A stretch of DNA of 64,000 nt from Thermotogota bacterium ADurb.Bin062 (GCA_002071085.1 MWEM01000002.1:36968-100967); one strand, 5' to 3'. Positions 54,601 to 62,415 are shown, counted from the stretch's first letter. Notes: a model not told the origin generated them from the letters alone. Numbers and translations: made by a program.

Positions 54601-54777
54601 CTCGGGAACTCGATACGATCGATGGGGATACGAGACACGGGATTCGCGATCTTTCCCCCGTTTACGATGCGTGCGGTTGAGGCGACAGTACGATTGCCGG
54701 ATAACAAGATTTGGTGTTGTCAGTTTCACACGAAATGCGGCCTGTGCAAGATCTATTTTGTTGGAATCGAGTCTTGA
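51616..54777 (+). CDS. Membrane CheA-like hybrid kinase: 7TM receptor, Hpt, ATPase, CheX-like phosphatase
   Basis: 1053 aa from ATG at 51616 with GGAG 8 bases upstream; an earlier ATG (51577) is less likely. Order: one N-terminal membrane helix; an extracytoplasmic beta domain (~30-150) like 7TMR-DISM sensors; seven membrane helices (~157-362); coiled coil (~365-415); a PAS-like segment (~416-540); an Hpt helix with VHTFKGTFANF (His590); a CheA-like ATPase with N-box HLFRNSVDHGIE (Asn755), DDGRGID (Asp796) and SGRGVGLASL; and a C-terminal domain with EDAVGEISNIILGN (Glu990, Asn993), the ExxN phosphatase signature of CheX/CheC. A CheA-type regulatory P5 domain is not evident. Its 3' end overlaps rluD (opposite strand) by 25 bases. 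Confidence 0.82.
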   Translation: MKNLIGVLLAICFFFFLFFLMLALTTPNGPIIKDWQYIGPFSAYEAQFPLQIEQRGPFSFRLRSEIRRAQESYLILYNVYASRIDLVRDGVVIDSMGQLEDDAHFWSALPIPFQFGEEGRGRTERIELVVYSREKAAIGRAPFIVAKQPYQRLSGILQVFSYDMFLISIGICFFISFMLVLMGKLTDSRTTYIAIGMSAFFNGLYLLGYVFPDSSASTGLSKVFTILQPITLVVCSYLICVGIESFLTEKISLAKKILWINVFGIFGYSLLFFVPIRHIQIFNLYLWEIPYLTLLLINMVVLLVVSFRSPHGARFIVSVTMFELTVAYELIRVFFLGLPQIPLIGYGSLTVILGYGLIFVWEFQKTYLELQTTSNQLFASYEEMTAMNEELENSYHELDKKVEQRTHELKVAMNAIKLLMDNTDEGFLSLGPDLTVEENYSSECEVIFGPDFTKESFENLLYPGNEELRAFIKTIIPKILAEETPSTRAMYLSLLPEEVTVRDRIIQMEYRVLESVEDLQSDKKMMVILKDITETRILETQIEEERNTLKMVIKVLVNREDFLESILDFKQFVGADIFHETLPDIYRIVHTFKGTFANFEMKRAVAALHEVENRINENRETLLKMEARELFDYLSQLKLQNCLIEDIEIIKAHLNPDFFDKDRQLLIEPERIVNIEKEILAELPVIDYEKLLVDLKRLRYIPFSQLLNHYPDYVSRLSQRMGKWINPVQITSDEILVDKELFKELARSLVHLFRNSVDHGIEAVEERVENGKDEYGSITLLITEEDRTLNLVFTDDGRGIDVSQVLGKAVEKGILTAESVNEASAQERYQMAHTVIFADNLSTTQETTILSGRGVGLASLKKAVEDLSGTIEVHSVPHEGTEFTIRIPLAEEKLEQISPETIMHPVLKNAIQTLKYYGVSLADEEYAYAPVEELELFAVSSFITIGGLFRSTFALSVDQNLAECLWRSFSLSEKEGEESNALEVEDAVGEISNIILGNSIRSMGIRDTGFAIFPPFTMRAVEATVRLPDNKIWCCQFHTKCGLCKIYFVGIES

Positions 54778-55730
54778 GGTTCCCGCCCGGATAGAACGCG
54801 AAGGGCTCGTTTAAAATCTTCGGGAAGCGGGGCCAGGAACTCCACGTAACGATGGCTACGCGGATGGAAAAAGCCTAAACGGAACGCGTGTAGCATCTGC
54901 CTCTCAACCCCGAACACCCGATCTTCCTCCGCATACCCATAGAGGTAATCGCCCAGAACCGGGGCGTCGAGGTGTTTAAAATGGACTCGTATCTGATGGG
55001 TCCTCCCCGTTTTGATCCGAATCCGCGCCAACGATACTCGGTTTATGAACTCACTGATGACACGATAATCGGTAGTCGCCTCTTTTCCAGAAGGGTCGAT
55101 CCGCATCTTCAACCGACTTTTCGGATGCCTTCCTAAAGCGAGATCGACGGTCCCTGATTTGTGCGGGAGGATGCCGTGCAGGAGCGCCAAATACTCTTTT
55201 CGATTTTTTCTTTCTCGGAACTGCTCGCAGAGGGATTGTAAGCCGATCATCGTTTTAGCGACGACCAACGCCCCGGAAGTCTCTTTGTCTAAACGGTGGA
55301 CGATTCCCGGTCGAGTCAAGCTCCCCGGGATCTGTGGAAGGTCACCAAAGTGAAATAGAAGCGCGTTGACCAACGTCCCGCCGGGTATCGTTGGAAGCGG
55401 ATGCACCATCATCTTCGGCGGCTTGTCGATCACGAGGAAGTCCTCCTCTTCGTGAATGATCGACAGGGGGATGTTTTCGGGCAGGATTTCCGTAACTGGA
55501 GGGGTTGGCACATCCAATAGAACGATCTCACGCGCCTTCAAGCGATAAGAGGACTTCCGGATCACGCCGTTCACCGCGACCTTACCGCGGTCGATCGCGT
55601 TCTGAACCATCGTCCTGGACACCCAGCTCGGAGTTTTCTCCGTGACGAAACGGTCTAGCCGTTCCCCCGTCCGGCTAGGGTCCACCCGGTACTCCAGGAT
55701 TTCAGAACTCTCTTCGTCGATTCGGTTCAT
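54753..55730 (-). CDS. RluA-family 23S rRNA pseudouridine synthase (RluD type)
   Basis: 325 aa. An N-terminal S4 RNA-binding domain (RLDRFVTEKTPSWVSRTMVQNAIDRGKVAVNGVIRK) is followed by the catalytic domain with IVHRLDKETSGALVVAKT, whose Asp is the catalytic residue, and GRTHQIRVHFKHLDAPVLGDYLYG. This matches RluD/RluA-type synthases; the exact target uridine cannot be read out. Its ATG overlaps the smc stop by 4 bases (ATGA), so smc and this gene are coupled. The tail overlaps the kinase gene convergently. Confidence 0.9.
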   Translation of the reverse strand: MNRIDEESSEILEYRVDPSRTGERLDRFVTEKTPSWVSRTMVQNAIDRGKVAVNGVIRKSSYRLKAREIVLLDVPTPPVTEILPENIPLSIIHEEEDFLVIDKPPKMMVHPLPTIPGGTLVNALLFHFGDLPQIPGSLTRPGIVHRLDKETSGALVVAKTMIGLQSLCEQFRERKNRKEYLALLHGILPHKSGTVDLALGRHPKSRLKMRIDPSGKEATTDYRVISEFINRVSLARIRIKTGRTHQIRVHFKHLDAPVLGDYLYGYAEEDRVFGVERQMLHAFRLGFFHPRSHRYVEFLAPLPEDFKRALRVLSGREPQDSIPTK

Positions 55731-58700
55731 GAAACGGCGTACTTTTCCAATTCCACGGCCATAACCATCGAAATGCCCATCGACTGCGTGATGCCGTAGA
55801 GAATATCGGCGCCTTCCATCATCAGTTTGTTGTGGGTGATCACGATGAACTGCGCCATATCCTTGTTCTTTTCGATGAGGGTTTTTAACCGCTCGACATT
55901 ATAATCGTCGAGGGCAGCATCCACTTCATCCAGGATATAAAAAGGGCTGGGATTGATACGCAGCATCGAGAAGACCAAAGCGATCCCGACGAGCGACTTT
56001 TCTCCTCCTGAGAGTAAATAGAGTTTCTGGTGCTTCTTTCCGGGACGCTTCACGGAGATCTCGACACCGGTTTCCAGGATATCGGCGCCCGGCAACAACC
56101 TCAATTCTCCGTTTCCGCCTCCAAACAACGTTCGGATCATCTCGTCAAAGTTGCGGCTGATGGCGTCGAAGGTCTTCAAGAAGATGTCTTTGGCTTCCTT
56201 GTCCGTTTTAGCCAGGATTTCGTAGAGCGAGGCTTTCGCGTCAACCAGGTCCTTTCGTTGCCCGTCCAAGTCGGCGTGCCGTGCCTCGACGTCTCGGTGC
56301 TCCTCGATCGCCTGCAGGTCGACGGCGCCCAGGTACTTGATCTTTTGTTCCAAGTCCGCCAACTGCGCGGCTTTGCTTTCCTCTTCCTCTTCGGAGAACC
56401 GAATCCGCTCTACCGGCTCATCCATCTGGGCTTCCTCTTCGGGAGCGAGGCCGGCCTGGCTCATCTTTTCGTAGAGATGGCGATACCCAAGCTCCACCTC
56501 TTGGGCGACGAGTTCCTGCTTATGGATTTTGTCTCTCGCGGTGTCCCGTTCCTCTTTGAGCGAAGCGAGGGACTTTTCGAGCTCCTCCATCTTCTTCATC
56601 TTCTGCCCGCGTTCTTCTTGCTGGTACTTCATGCTGTTAAACAGCCCGGCCATCTCTTTGTTCACGCTGTCCAACTCAACGTCCATCTGCCGGGTTTTCT
56701 CTTTCAGAGTTTGTATCTCCCCATCGAGTGAGAGCAATCGATGTTTGTATTCGTCTCGCTTTTCGGTATTTTCGCTCGTTCGCGATTCGATATCGCCGAT
56801 CTCGGCGCGGTACTGCCTTTGTCGTTCTTTTCGCGAATTGAGCTCCAGCTTCACTTCGTTCATACGTTCCTGCAGTTGTTGCATCGTTTGCTTCTTTTCT
56901 CGCAAAACCTGGCCGTATTTATCGAGCGCGCTCTGTAAGGCGGTTAAGGAGACCTTTCCGGATCCGATCTCCTCGATCGCTTTCTCCTTCCGCGCGCTGG
57001 CGCCCGCGATCTTGGCTTCATAATCGATCCTAAGTTTTTGTAATTCACCGATCTCTTTCGATAGCTCGGCCACGGCGTGATGAATCTCTTCTACGGTACG
57101 CCGGATGGAAGAATTTTTCAATAGGAGGTCGTTGAGTTCCGACTCCATAACGGCTCGGAGCCCGCTCAATTCGTGTTTTTGTTTCAGTTGGGCCTTCTCT
57201 TCCGTTTCTATCTTCTGGAGAGACCGGTTCGCTCGATCCAGCTCCTCCTGTAATTCGTGCACCTTACGATTCCTGACCAGGAGCGACGTGGAAGGCTCCA
57301 GGTCTAAGCTGCCACCGGTAATCGCGCCCGAAGAGGCGATAAATTGGCCGTCCAAAGAGACGATCTGGTTCTTCAACTGGTATAGCTTCTTTAGCCTTAA
57401 CCCGTCGTCAAGGGTTTCCACGAGCAGGGTGTCCTTGAATAGGTACAACGGGAGCTTGGAGAAATCTTTGTCTATGGCGACGAGCTCCGCGGCGTAGCCG
57501 ATCACGCCGGCTTCTTTCAGGAGTTTTGGGTTTTGTACCACCGGCTTGAACTCCAGCGTGTCGAGCGGCAGGAAGGTCGCGCGGCCCCAACCGTTGCTTT
57601 TCAAGACTTCCACCCCATACTTGGCGGTGGGCGTGTCGAGCGTGACGATGTTCTGCGCCTTTCCCATCAAGAGCACTTCAAAGGCTTTTTCATACTCTCG
57701 GTTCACTTCCAAGAGATTGGCGACGACGTCGATCATATTTCGAAAACCGATATCCGTTTCTTTTCTCTGAAACAAGGCTTTCACCGGCCGTGTGTATCCG
57801 GAAAACTCCCTTATCTGTTTCTCTAACAAGTTTTTTTCCAAATCTATGTGCTTGACCCTTTGGATCAGCTCGTATTTTTCTGTTTCGACCGCGCGAATCC
57901 TCTCTTCTACGGCAACCAAATCCTGTTTCAATCGATTCAGATCGTTAACCAGCTGCGTTTCCTTTTGAGAACTCTCTGAGATGGATCGTGCGAGCTCGTC
58001 GAGTTCGTTTTGGTGCCCTTCCAGGCGTTCGGTTTTTGATTCTATCTGGTTCTTGATCACGACCAGCCGCTTCGTATGGTCTTCGATGGTTTCTTCTAGA
58101 CGCAACAACTCGTTTTCCAGTTTACCGAGGGTTTTGTCTTGTTGCGCGTACCGTTGCTGAAGCTCTAAAATCTCCTTTTCCTCTTCGGTGTATTGGTTCG
58201 ACAATGATTCTTTCTGACCTTCCAATCCACTCAATTCTTCGGAGATCGACTCGATGTTGGCGTTGACGGAGTCGAACAGCAGCCGTAGTTCTTCGAGGCG
58301 ATTGGTCATCTTCACGTTCTCTTTATCGATGGTGTCGAGCCGCGTGGAAGATTCGACGTACTGGCTCTCTTTTTCCGATTGTTGAGTCAGGTAGAGAGTA
58401 CGTAGGTCCTGGAGGTGGTTTTGACGCTCTTTGTATTGTTCAAGAACGGAGGTGAAGCCCTCCATCTCCTGATTCGAGGAAGAGAACTCTTCTTTGAGTT
58501 CGTACCATTGCGACTCCGTCCGCGCAATCTCTTTCTGAAGGTCCTTCAACGCTTCTTGTAAGCGACAGGTTTCCGCTTCGCTCGCCCGCTTCTGATCCTT
58601 CAGTTTGTGGGTGAGGTGAGAAAAGTACTCCTTCTGTACGGCCTTGAGGGTCTGCGTGTATTCTTGGAATTTTTCGGCGCGTTTCGCTTTCAAATACAAA

Positions 58701-59290
58701 GACTTCCTTTGTTTGTCGAGTTCTGCCAGGATGTCGCCGATCCGATTGAGGTTATCCTCGACGCTCAGGATTTTCGACAGCGTCTCTTTTTTCTTTCTCT
58801 TGTAAACGGCTATCCCTGCCGCCTCTTCGATGAGGAGTCGAATCTCTTCTGACGAGCTGTTCAGAATCTTGTCTACCCTTCCCTGACTGACGATGGAGTA
58901 AAGCTCTTTTCCGGCGCCCGTTCCTTCGAAAAGGTCCAGGATATCCTTCCGTCGCGCTTTTTCCTCGTTAATGAAATAATCGTTTTTCCCGTCGCGGGTT
59001 AGGTGCCGCGATACCTCGAAGGATTTGTCTGCGTTGCGAAAACAGAGGGTGACATCCGCGTAAGGAGCGGCCACTTGGTGGTCGCTTCCGGCGAAGATGA
59101 TATCGGTTTTTTCCGTCGCGCGGATGCTTTTGAGAGAAGGTTCCCCGAAGACCCACAGGATGGCGTCGACGATGTTCGACTTCCCTGAACCGTTCGGTCC
59201 GACGACCGCGGTTATCCCTTCTGAAAGCGACAAAGTCACAGGTTTCGCGAAAGACTTAAAACCGGCAAGTCGTATTTGGTCCAGTTGCAT
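55727..59290 (-). CDS. smc: Chromosome condensation ATPase SMC
   Basis: 1187 aa from ATG at 59290 (GGGGGG 8 bases upstream). The N-terminal head has GPNGSGKSNIVDAI (Walker A). Long coiled coils run at ~165-500 and ~665-1000, separated by a hinge (~505-660) with glycine-rich KSNGWGRATFLPL and GEAF-type contacts. The C-terminal head has LLSGGEKSLVGIALVFSML (signature) and FYILDEVDAALDD (Walker B). With ScpA/ScpB it loops and segregates the chromosome; scpAB genes are not nearby. Promoter: TTGCTT (59377-59382), 17 bases, TATTAT (59354-59359, with TGC). Confidence 0.96.
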   Translation of the reverse strand: MQLDQIRLAGFKSFAKPVTLSLSEGITAVVGPNGSGKSNIVDAILWVFGEPSLKSIRATEKTDIIFAGSDHQVAAPYADVTLCFRNADKSFEVSRHLTRDGKNDYFINEEKARRKDILDLFEGTGAGKELYSIVSQGRVDKILNSSSEEIRLLIEEAAGIAVYKRKKKETLSKILSVEDNLNRIGDILAELDKQRKSLYLKAKRAEKFQEYTQTLKAVQKEYFSHLTHKLKDQKRASEAETCRLQEALKDLQKEIARTESQWYELKEEFSSSNQEMEGFTSVLEQYKERQNHLQDLRTLYLTQQSEKESQYVESSTRLDTIDKENVKMTNRLEELRLLFDSVNANIESISEELSGLEGQKESLSNQYTEEEKEILELQQRYAQQDKTLGKLENELLRLEETIEDHTKRLVVIKNQIESKTERLEGHQNELDELARSISESSQKETQLVNDLNRLKQDLVAVEERIRAVETEKYELIQRVKHIDLEKNLLEKQIREFSGYTRPVKALFQRKETDIGFRNMIDVVANLLEVNREYEKAFEVLLMGKAQNIVTLDTPTAKYGVEVLKSNGWGRATFLPLDTLEFKPVVQNPKLLKEAGVIGYAAELVAIDKDFSKLPLYLFKDTLLVETLDDGLRLKKLYQLKNQIVSLDGQFIASSGAITGGSLDLEPSTSLLVRNRKVHELQEELDRANRSLQKIETEEKAQLKQKHELSGLRAVMESELNDLLLKNSSIRRTVEEIHHAVAELSKEIGELQKLRIDYEAKIAGASARKEKAIEEIGSGKVSLTALQSALDKYGQVLREKKQTMQQLQERMNEVKLELNSRKERQRQYRAEIGDIESRTSENTEKRDEYKHRLLSLDGEIQTLKEKTRQMDVELDSVNKEMAGLFNSMKYQQEERGQKMKKMEELEKSLASLKEERDTARDKIHKQELVAQEVELGYRHLYEKMSQAGLAPEEEAQMDEPVERIRFSEEEEESKAAQLADLEQKIKYLGAVDLQAIEEHRDVEARHADLDGQRKDLVDAKASLYEILAKTDKEAKDIFLKTFDAISRNFDEMIRTLFGGGNGELRLLPGADILETGVEISVKRPGKKHQKLYLLSGGEKSLVGIALVFSMLRINPSPFYILDEVDAALDDYNVERLKTLIEKNKDMAQFIVITHNKLMMEGADILYGITQSMGISMVMAVELEKYAVS

Positions 59291-59353
59291 TTCGTTTTCC
59301 CCCCCACACAAACGAGACAACCACCTCAAAAACATAAAAGAATATTTGGTTAA

Positions 59354-59382
59354 ATAATAGCATATTGCGATTCTGAAAGCAA
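59354..59382 (-). promoter_or_regulatory. Promoter of smc
   Basis: Minus-strand TTGCTT, 17-base spacer, TGC-TATTAT; 64 bases before the smc ATG. Confidence 0.55.
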
Positions 59383-59421
59383 GTATTTGTCATAAACGAT
59401 CAAACCGATGCTTAGCAGTGT

Positions 59422-60018
59422 TTACCACGTACGTGGTCGCCTGTTCCAAGCGCCGCTGGAATGTATGTATCTCTTCAAAGCCGCGGGGCCGATGGATTCG
59501 GCGAGTTTTATAAAAGCGAGCGCGGTGCCAAGCGCGTCCCCTATGGCGCGGTGCCGCATCTCATGAGGAAGAACGATCCCTAGGTGGTTCAAGATTTCGT
59601 CTAATCGGCATCTTCCCCCTTGCGAAGATACCCATAGTTCCACCGTGTCGCAATACGCGTTCCCCAAGCCTTCTAACCCGTACTTTTCGGAGAAATGGTT
59701 CAGAAAAGAGAGGTCAAACGGCGCGTTATGGAAGATCAGAATCGCCTCTCTGGGGACCCACGCGAAAAAGCGCTCCAAAACTTCCTTTATGCCGGGTTTT
59801 CCTTTGACCATCTCATTCGTAATCCCGGTCAGTTTTGAAATTGATAAGGGAATAGAGACGCCCGGATTCATAAGTTCCTGAAAGACCTCGTCCTCGAGAA
59901 TACGATCTGCCAAAACGGTTACCGCCGCGATCTCAGTGAGCCGGGCGCCTTTTCGGGGGTCGAGTCCGGTCGTCTCCGTATCGATTGCGATGAACCGGGT
60001 GGAGGCCGGATCGATCAT
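59422..60018 (-). CDS. DEDDh 3'-5' exonuclease (DNA Pol III epsilon-like)
   Basis: 198 aa. All DEDDh motifs are present: FIAIDTETTGLDP (Exo I), HNAPFDLSFLNHF (Exo II) and HRAIGDALGTALAF (Exo III, with His and Asp). This is a stand-alone proofreading-type exonuclease, possibly working with the short DnaE at 40 kb, though it could equally be a repair nuclease. The start overlaps the GlmL-like gene by 4 bases, so the two genes are coupled. The 131-base gap downstream before smc holds the smc promoter. Confidence 0.9.
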   Translation of the reverse strand: MIDPASTRFIAIDTETTGLDPRKGARLTEIAAVTVLADRILEDEVFQELMNPGVSIPLSISKLTGITNEMVKGKPGIKEVLERFFAWVPREAILIFHNAPFDLSFLNHFSEKYGLEGLGNAYCDTVELWVSSQGGRCRLDEILNHLGIVLPHEMRHRAIGDALGTALAFIKLAESIGPAALKRYIHSSGAWNRRPRTW

Positions 60019-61373
60019 TCGAGCTCCTGTATAGACGTGCGAAGTAGCCTTTCCGCACCCTCCTCATCAATCGTCGATAGAACCCCGATAGGCGCGAAGA
60101 GGTAATGTTGATCCCGAAACACCTTGACATCCGCGCTGGGGAGCAGTTCGTTCGGATACTGCTTCGCCAGCGATCGGACGGGGTCGAGTATCTGACGAGC
60201 GAACCGAGAACGGCTCAGTATGCCGCCCGTTCCAAACAAGGCCTTCACGTAGGTCAGATCCCGTCCCTCTAACGTCTTCTTTCTGCCTAGAGGCCCGTAG
60301 TAGTACTTTAACCTACCGGCGTGTCTCCGCAAAGCCGTTGTAAAGCAATATTTCGCTAGATAAGCCGCGAAAGTTTCCATCTCCGGGTTTTGCGGGTAAG
60401 GAGTTAACTGGCGCAATAGATCGCGGAAGTTGGGGTAGGTGACTTCTATTTCCGGGCCGATTAAGGATGCGACGTGAGAAGCGTTGACGTAGACGCCGAG
60501 GTCCCCTTCGACGGTTCTTTTCGCATAAGGCTCGGGTGTGGAGGCGTACTCCGCGAGTTCCGAGTTACCTTGCGTCACGGAATCTATGTCGGTGGTAGCG
60601 CCCCCGATATCGACGCAGAGGACGTCCTCGAAACGGCGCGCCAAGAGCTGGGCGGTCCGCATCACGGCGGCCGGAGTCGGGATGATCGGATACTTAACCA
60701 TCTCATCTATTTTTTCCATTCCGCGGGCGTGGATGATATGCTTAGAAAAGAGATCTTGCAGGACTTTTCGAACCGGCTCGACGTTCAATTCATCCACCTT
60801 GGGATAGACGTTTTCCGTCAGGGTCACCCGTTTTCCGCCTTCCTCCAGTATTTTTCGTACCCGATCGGAAGCCGCGGTGTTTCCGGCGTAAACGTAAGGG
60901 CAGTCCAGCGGGCTTTTCGCAAACAGTCTGGCGTTGTGAAGAACGGTGTCGGTTTCGCCATGATCGACTCCGCCGGCGATCAGGACCATATTGGGCTTCA
61001 TCGATCGGGTAGTTTCGAAATCTTCCTCAGAGAGTTTCCCCGCGGTGACGTGGACGATGATGGCGCCGGCGCCTAGGGCGGCTTCCCTCGCGGCTTTGAC
61101 GGTCATGTCGTAGACCAGCCCGTGAACGGTCACTCGCAACCCTCCGGCCGCGCTGCTCGTCGCGAGAAACGTGTCCCAGACGAGGGGTTCTCCGACCTTT
61201 TGTTCTAAAAGTTTCAGAGCCCGTTCGATCCCTAAGGTGACATCTCCCTCCTGAACCGTAGTATAATGCTCTCCTTGTCCAAGAAAGACCGGATTGCGCG
61301 TGTTTAGACCGTCAACGGCGGAAAGGAGTGTGGTCGTTGAGCCTATTTCAGCAATGATCGCGTCGATATGCAT
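60015..61373 (-). CDS. GlmL/MutL-type ASKHA ATPase (reactivator of B12-dependent aminomutases)
   Basis: 452 aa. An ASKHA-fold ATPase with N-terminal IIAEIGSTTTLLSAVDG (phosphate 1), a LIAGGVDHGETDTV stretch, VDIGGATTDIDSV (phosphate 2) and KALFGTGGILSRS. It matches the GlmL protein described as the activator/chaperone of glutamate mutase and related adenosylcobalamin mutases (ornithine or lysine aminomutase loci carry one too). No mutase subunit is in the window. The gene is coupled to the exonuclease gene downstream and sits 13 bases after smpB. Its job may be B12 enzyme reactivation (inference from family). Confidence 0.8.
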   Translation of the reverse strand: MHIDAIIAEIGSTTTLLSAVDGLNTRNPVFLGQGEHYTTVQEGDVTLGIERALKLLEQKVGEPLVWDTFLATSSAAGGLRVTVHGLVYDMTVKAAREAALGAGAIIVHVTAGKLSEEDFETTRSMKPNMVLIAGGVDHGETDTVLHNARLFAKSPLDCPYVYAGNTAASDRVRKILEEGGKRVTLTENVYPKVDELNVEPVRKVLQDLFSKHIIHARGMEKIDEMVKYPIIPTPAAVMRTAQLLARRFEDVLCVDIGGATTDIDSVTQGNSELAEYASTPEPYAKRTVEGDLGVYVNASHVASLIGPEIEVTYPNFRDLLRQLTPYPQNPEMETFAAYLAKYCFTTALRRHAGRLKYYYGPLGRKKTLEGRDLTYVKALFGTGGILSRSRFARQILDPVRSLAKQYPNELLPSADVKVFRDQHYLFAPIGVLSTIDEEGAERLLRTSIQELE

Positions 61374-61386
61374 CTGGCGCTCTCCC

Positions 61387-61833
61387 TCAATTCCATTTCT
61401 GAGATCGCTCGATATCTCGTTGAACAGCCTTACGCTTCAGATCCTCGCGCTTGTCGAACAGACGTTTTCCTTTCACCAAGGCGATCTCCACTTTTGCGAG
61501 GTTTTGCTCGTTGAAGTAAAGCTTTAAGGGTACGATCGTGAGACCCTTTTCCATCACTTTGGTCTTCCATTGGCGCAACTCGCGCTTGTTCAACAACAGT
61601 TTTCTGTCACGCTCCGGATCGTGATTGAAAAAACTTGCGTGCGAATAAGCGCTGATTTTGGCTTTAATGAGAAACAGCTCGTGACCTTTGAATTTGCAAA
61701 AGGCGTCGTCGAGGTTGAGATGGCCTTCTCGCAACGACTTCACTTCGGTTCCCAATAAGGAGAGGCCGGCTTCTTTTTTCTCTAAGATAAAATACTCTCG
61801 GTAGGCCTGCTTGTTATTCCGTACGATTTTCAT
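61387..61833 (-). CDS. smpB: SsrA-binding protein SmpB
   Basis: 148 aa. SmpB signatures: VRNNKQAYREYFILEKKEAGLSLLGTEVKSLREGHLNLDDAF, SAYSHASFFNHDPERDRKLLLNKREL, and a basic C-terminal tail (GKRLFDKREDLKRKAVQRD) that enters the A site. It works with tmRNA to rescue stalled ribosomes. No tmRNA gene was found in the gene-free region beside it. An extended -10 (TGC-TATAAT, 61873-61881) lies 40 bases upstream. It heads the operon smpB-glmL-exonuclease. Confidence 0.95.
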   Translation of the reverse strand: MKIVRNNKQAYREYFILEKKEAGLSLLGTEVKSLREGHLNLDDAFCKFKGHELFLIKAKISAYSHASFFNHDPERDRKLLLNKRELRQWKTKVMEKGLTIVPLKLYFNEQNLAKVEIALVKGKRLFDKREDLKRKAVQRDIERSQKWN

Positions 61834-61872
61834 AGAATCACTTCCCTAATTCGAATCCGGCAAAACACGGTG

Positions 61873-61881
61873 ATTATAGCA
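61873..61881 (-). promoter_or_regulatory. Extended -10 promoter of smpB
   Basis: Minus-strand TGC-TATAAT (TATAAT 61873-61878), 40 bases before the ATG at 61833. Confidence 0.55.
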
Positions 61882-61903
61882 TAAACGGGGGGCCTGCGCG
61901 GAG

Positions 61904-62225
61904 AGGTGTGTGGGTCAAGCTATGGGGTGCCGCCAAGAAACAAGGCCTGAATCGAACGCAGGGTTTTTAGTCAAGGTTGTCATCGCGGCGTAAGCGCCCA
62001 TTCTTTTCGTGGGGCCGACTTCCAGTCGGCCTGTCCCTCTGGGAACGTCAACTTTTTAGTTGGCATATCTTGAAAAACAGGGTCGCACAGAGGGCACGGA
62101 GAACACAGAGAGGACAAGCATCGCGGCGTAAGCGCCCATTCTCTTCGCGAAGGCGCGATACGCTTTTACGCAAGGGCATAGGGGGGATCGCCGGGTTATA
62201 AAAACCTCTTACCCCGCGAAAACGA
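61904..62225. repeat. Intergenic repeat family, copy C, with internal duplication and insertion
   Basis: Begins GTGTGTGGGTCAAGCTATG and contains CAAGGCCTGAATCG, TTTTTAGTC and CATCGCGGCGTAAGCGCC, the same blocks as copies A and B. The CATCGCGGCGTAAGCGCCC block occurs twice (61981 and 62119), with a 110-base insertion between that carries palindromes GCCGACT-TCC-AGTCGGC (62015-62031) and AACT-TTTT-AGTT (62049-62060), and a CACAGAGGGCACGGAGAAC stretch (62086-62114). After the second copy, the hairpin half matches copy B. The stretch 61834-62464 holds no gene. Confidence 0.72.
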
Positions 62226-62323
62226 ACAAAATTCGGCGCTTACAAACGGGCGGTGTTTAAAGATGGTATCGCAATCACAGCGAACAAGGTCTCTTTCCCC
62301 TCCCGGCAAAAAAATAACGTTTC

Positions 62324-62358
62324 GGCCAACAAGAAGCCTAAAACGCTTCTTGTTGGCC
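62324..62358. repeat. Perfect 14-base inverted repeat
   Basis: GGCCAACAAGAAGC, 7-base loop CTAAAAC, GCTTCTTGTTGGCC: a perfect hairpin, about 105 bases beyond the stop codon of the kinase/FGE gene (minus strand). Not followed by a clear T-run on that strand. Confidence 0.85.
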
Positions 62359-62360
62359 GT

Positions 62361-62415
62361 CCCCGAAAAGGGCTTCGCTTCGCTTGCTGCGCCCCTCGCT
62401 CCGCCCTTTTCGGGG
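62361..62415. repeat. Perfect 13-base inverted repeat with 29-base GC-rich loop
   Basis: CCCCGAAAAGGGC ... GCCCTTTTCGGGG, separated by a loop rich in CGCTTCG/CGCTTGC words. It lies between the first hairpin and the kinase/FGE stop (62465), beginning 50 bases downstream of it on the minus strand. Too loop-rich for a simple terminator. Confidence 0.85.

Noticed and set aside
56030..56731. 233-codon plus-strand frame opposite smc
   Set aside because: It mirrors the smc coiled coil and C-terminal head (Leu/Phe-rich antisense); no start signal.
59425..59436. Palindrome CCACGTACGTGG as an operator
   Set aside because: It lies in the last codons of the exonuclease gene and can be explained by coding (Arg-Pro-Arg-Thr-Trp).
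61904..62225. CRISPR array
   Set aside because: The repeated blocks are few, unequal in spacing (one 138-base step) and dispersed over the window; no cas genes.
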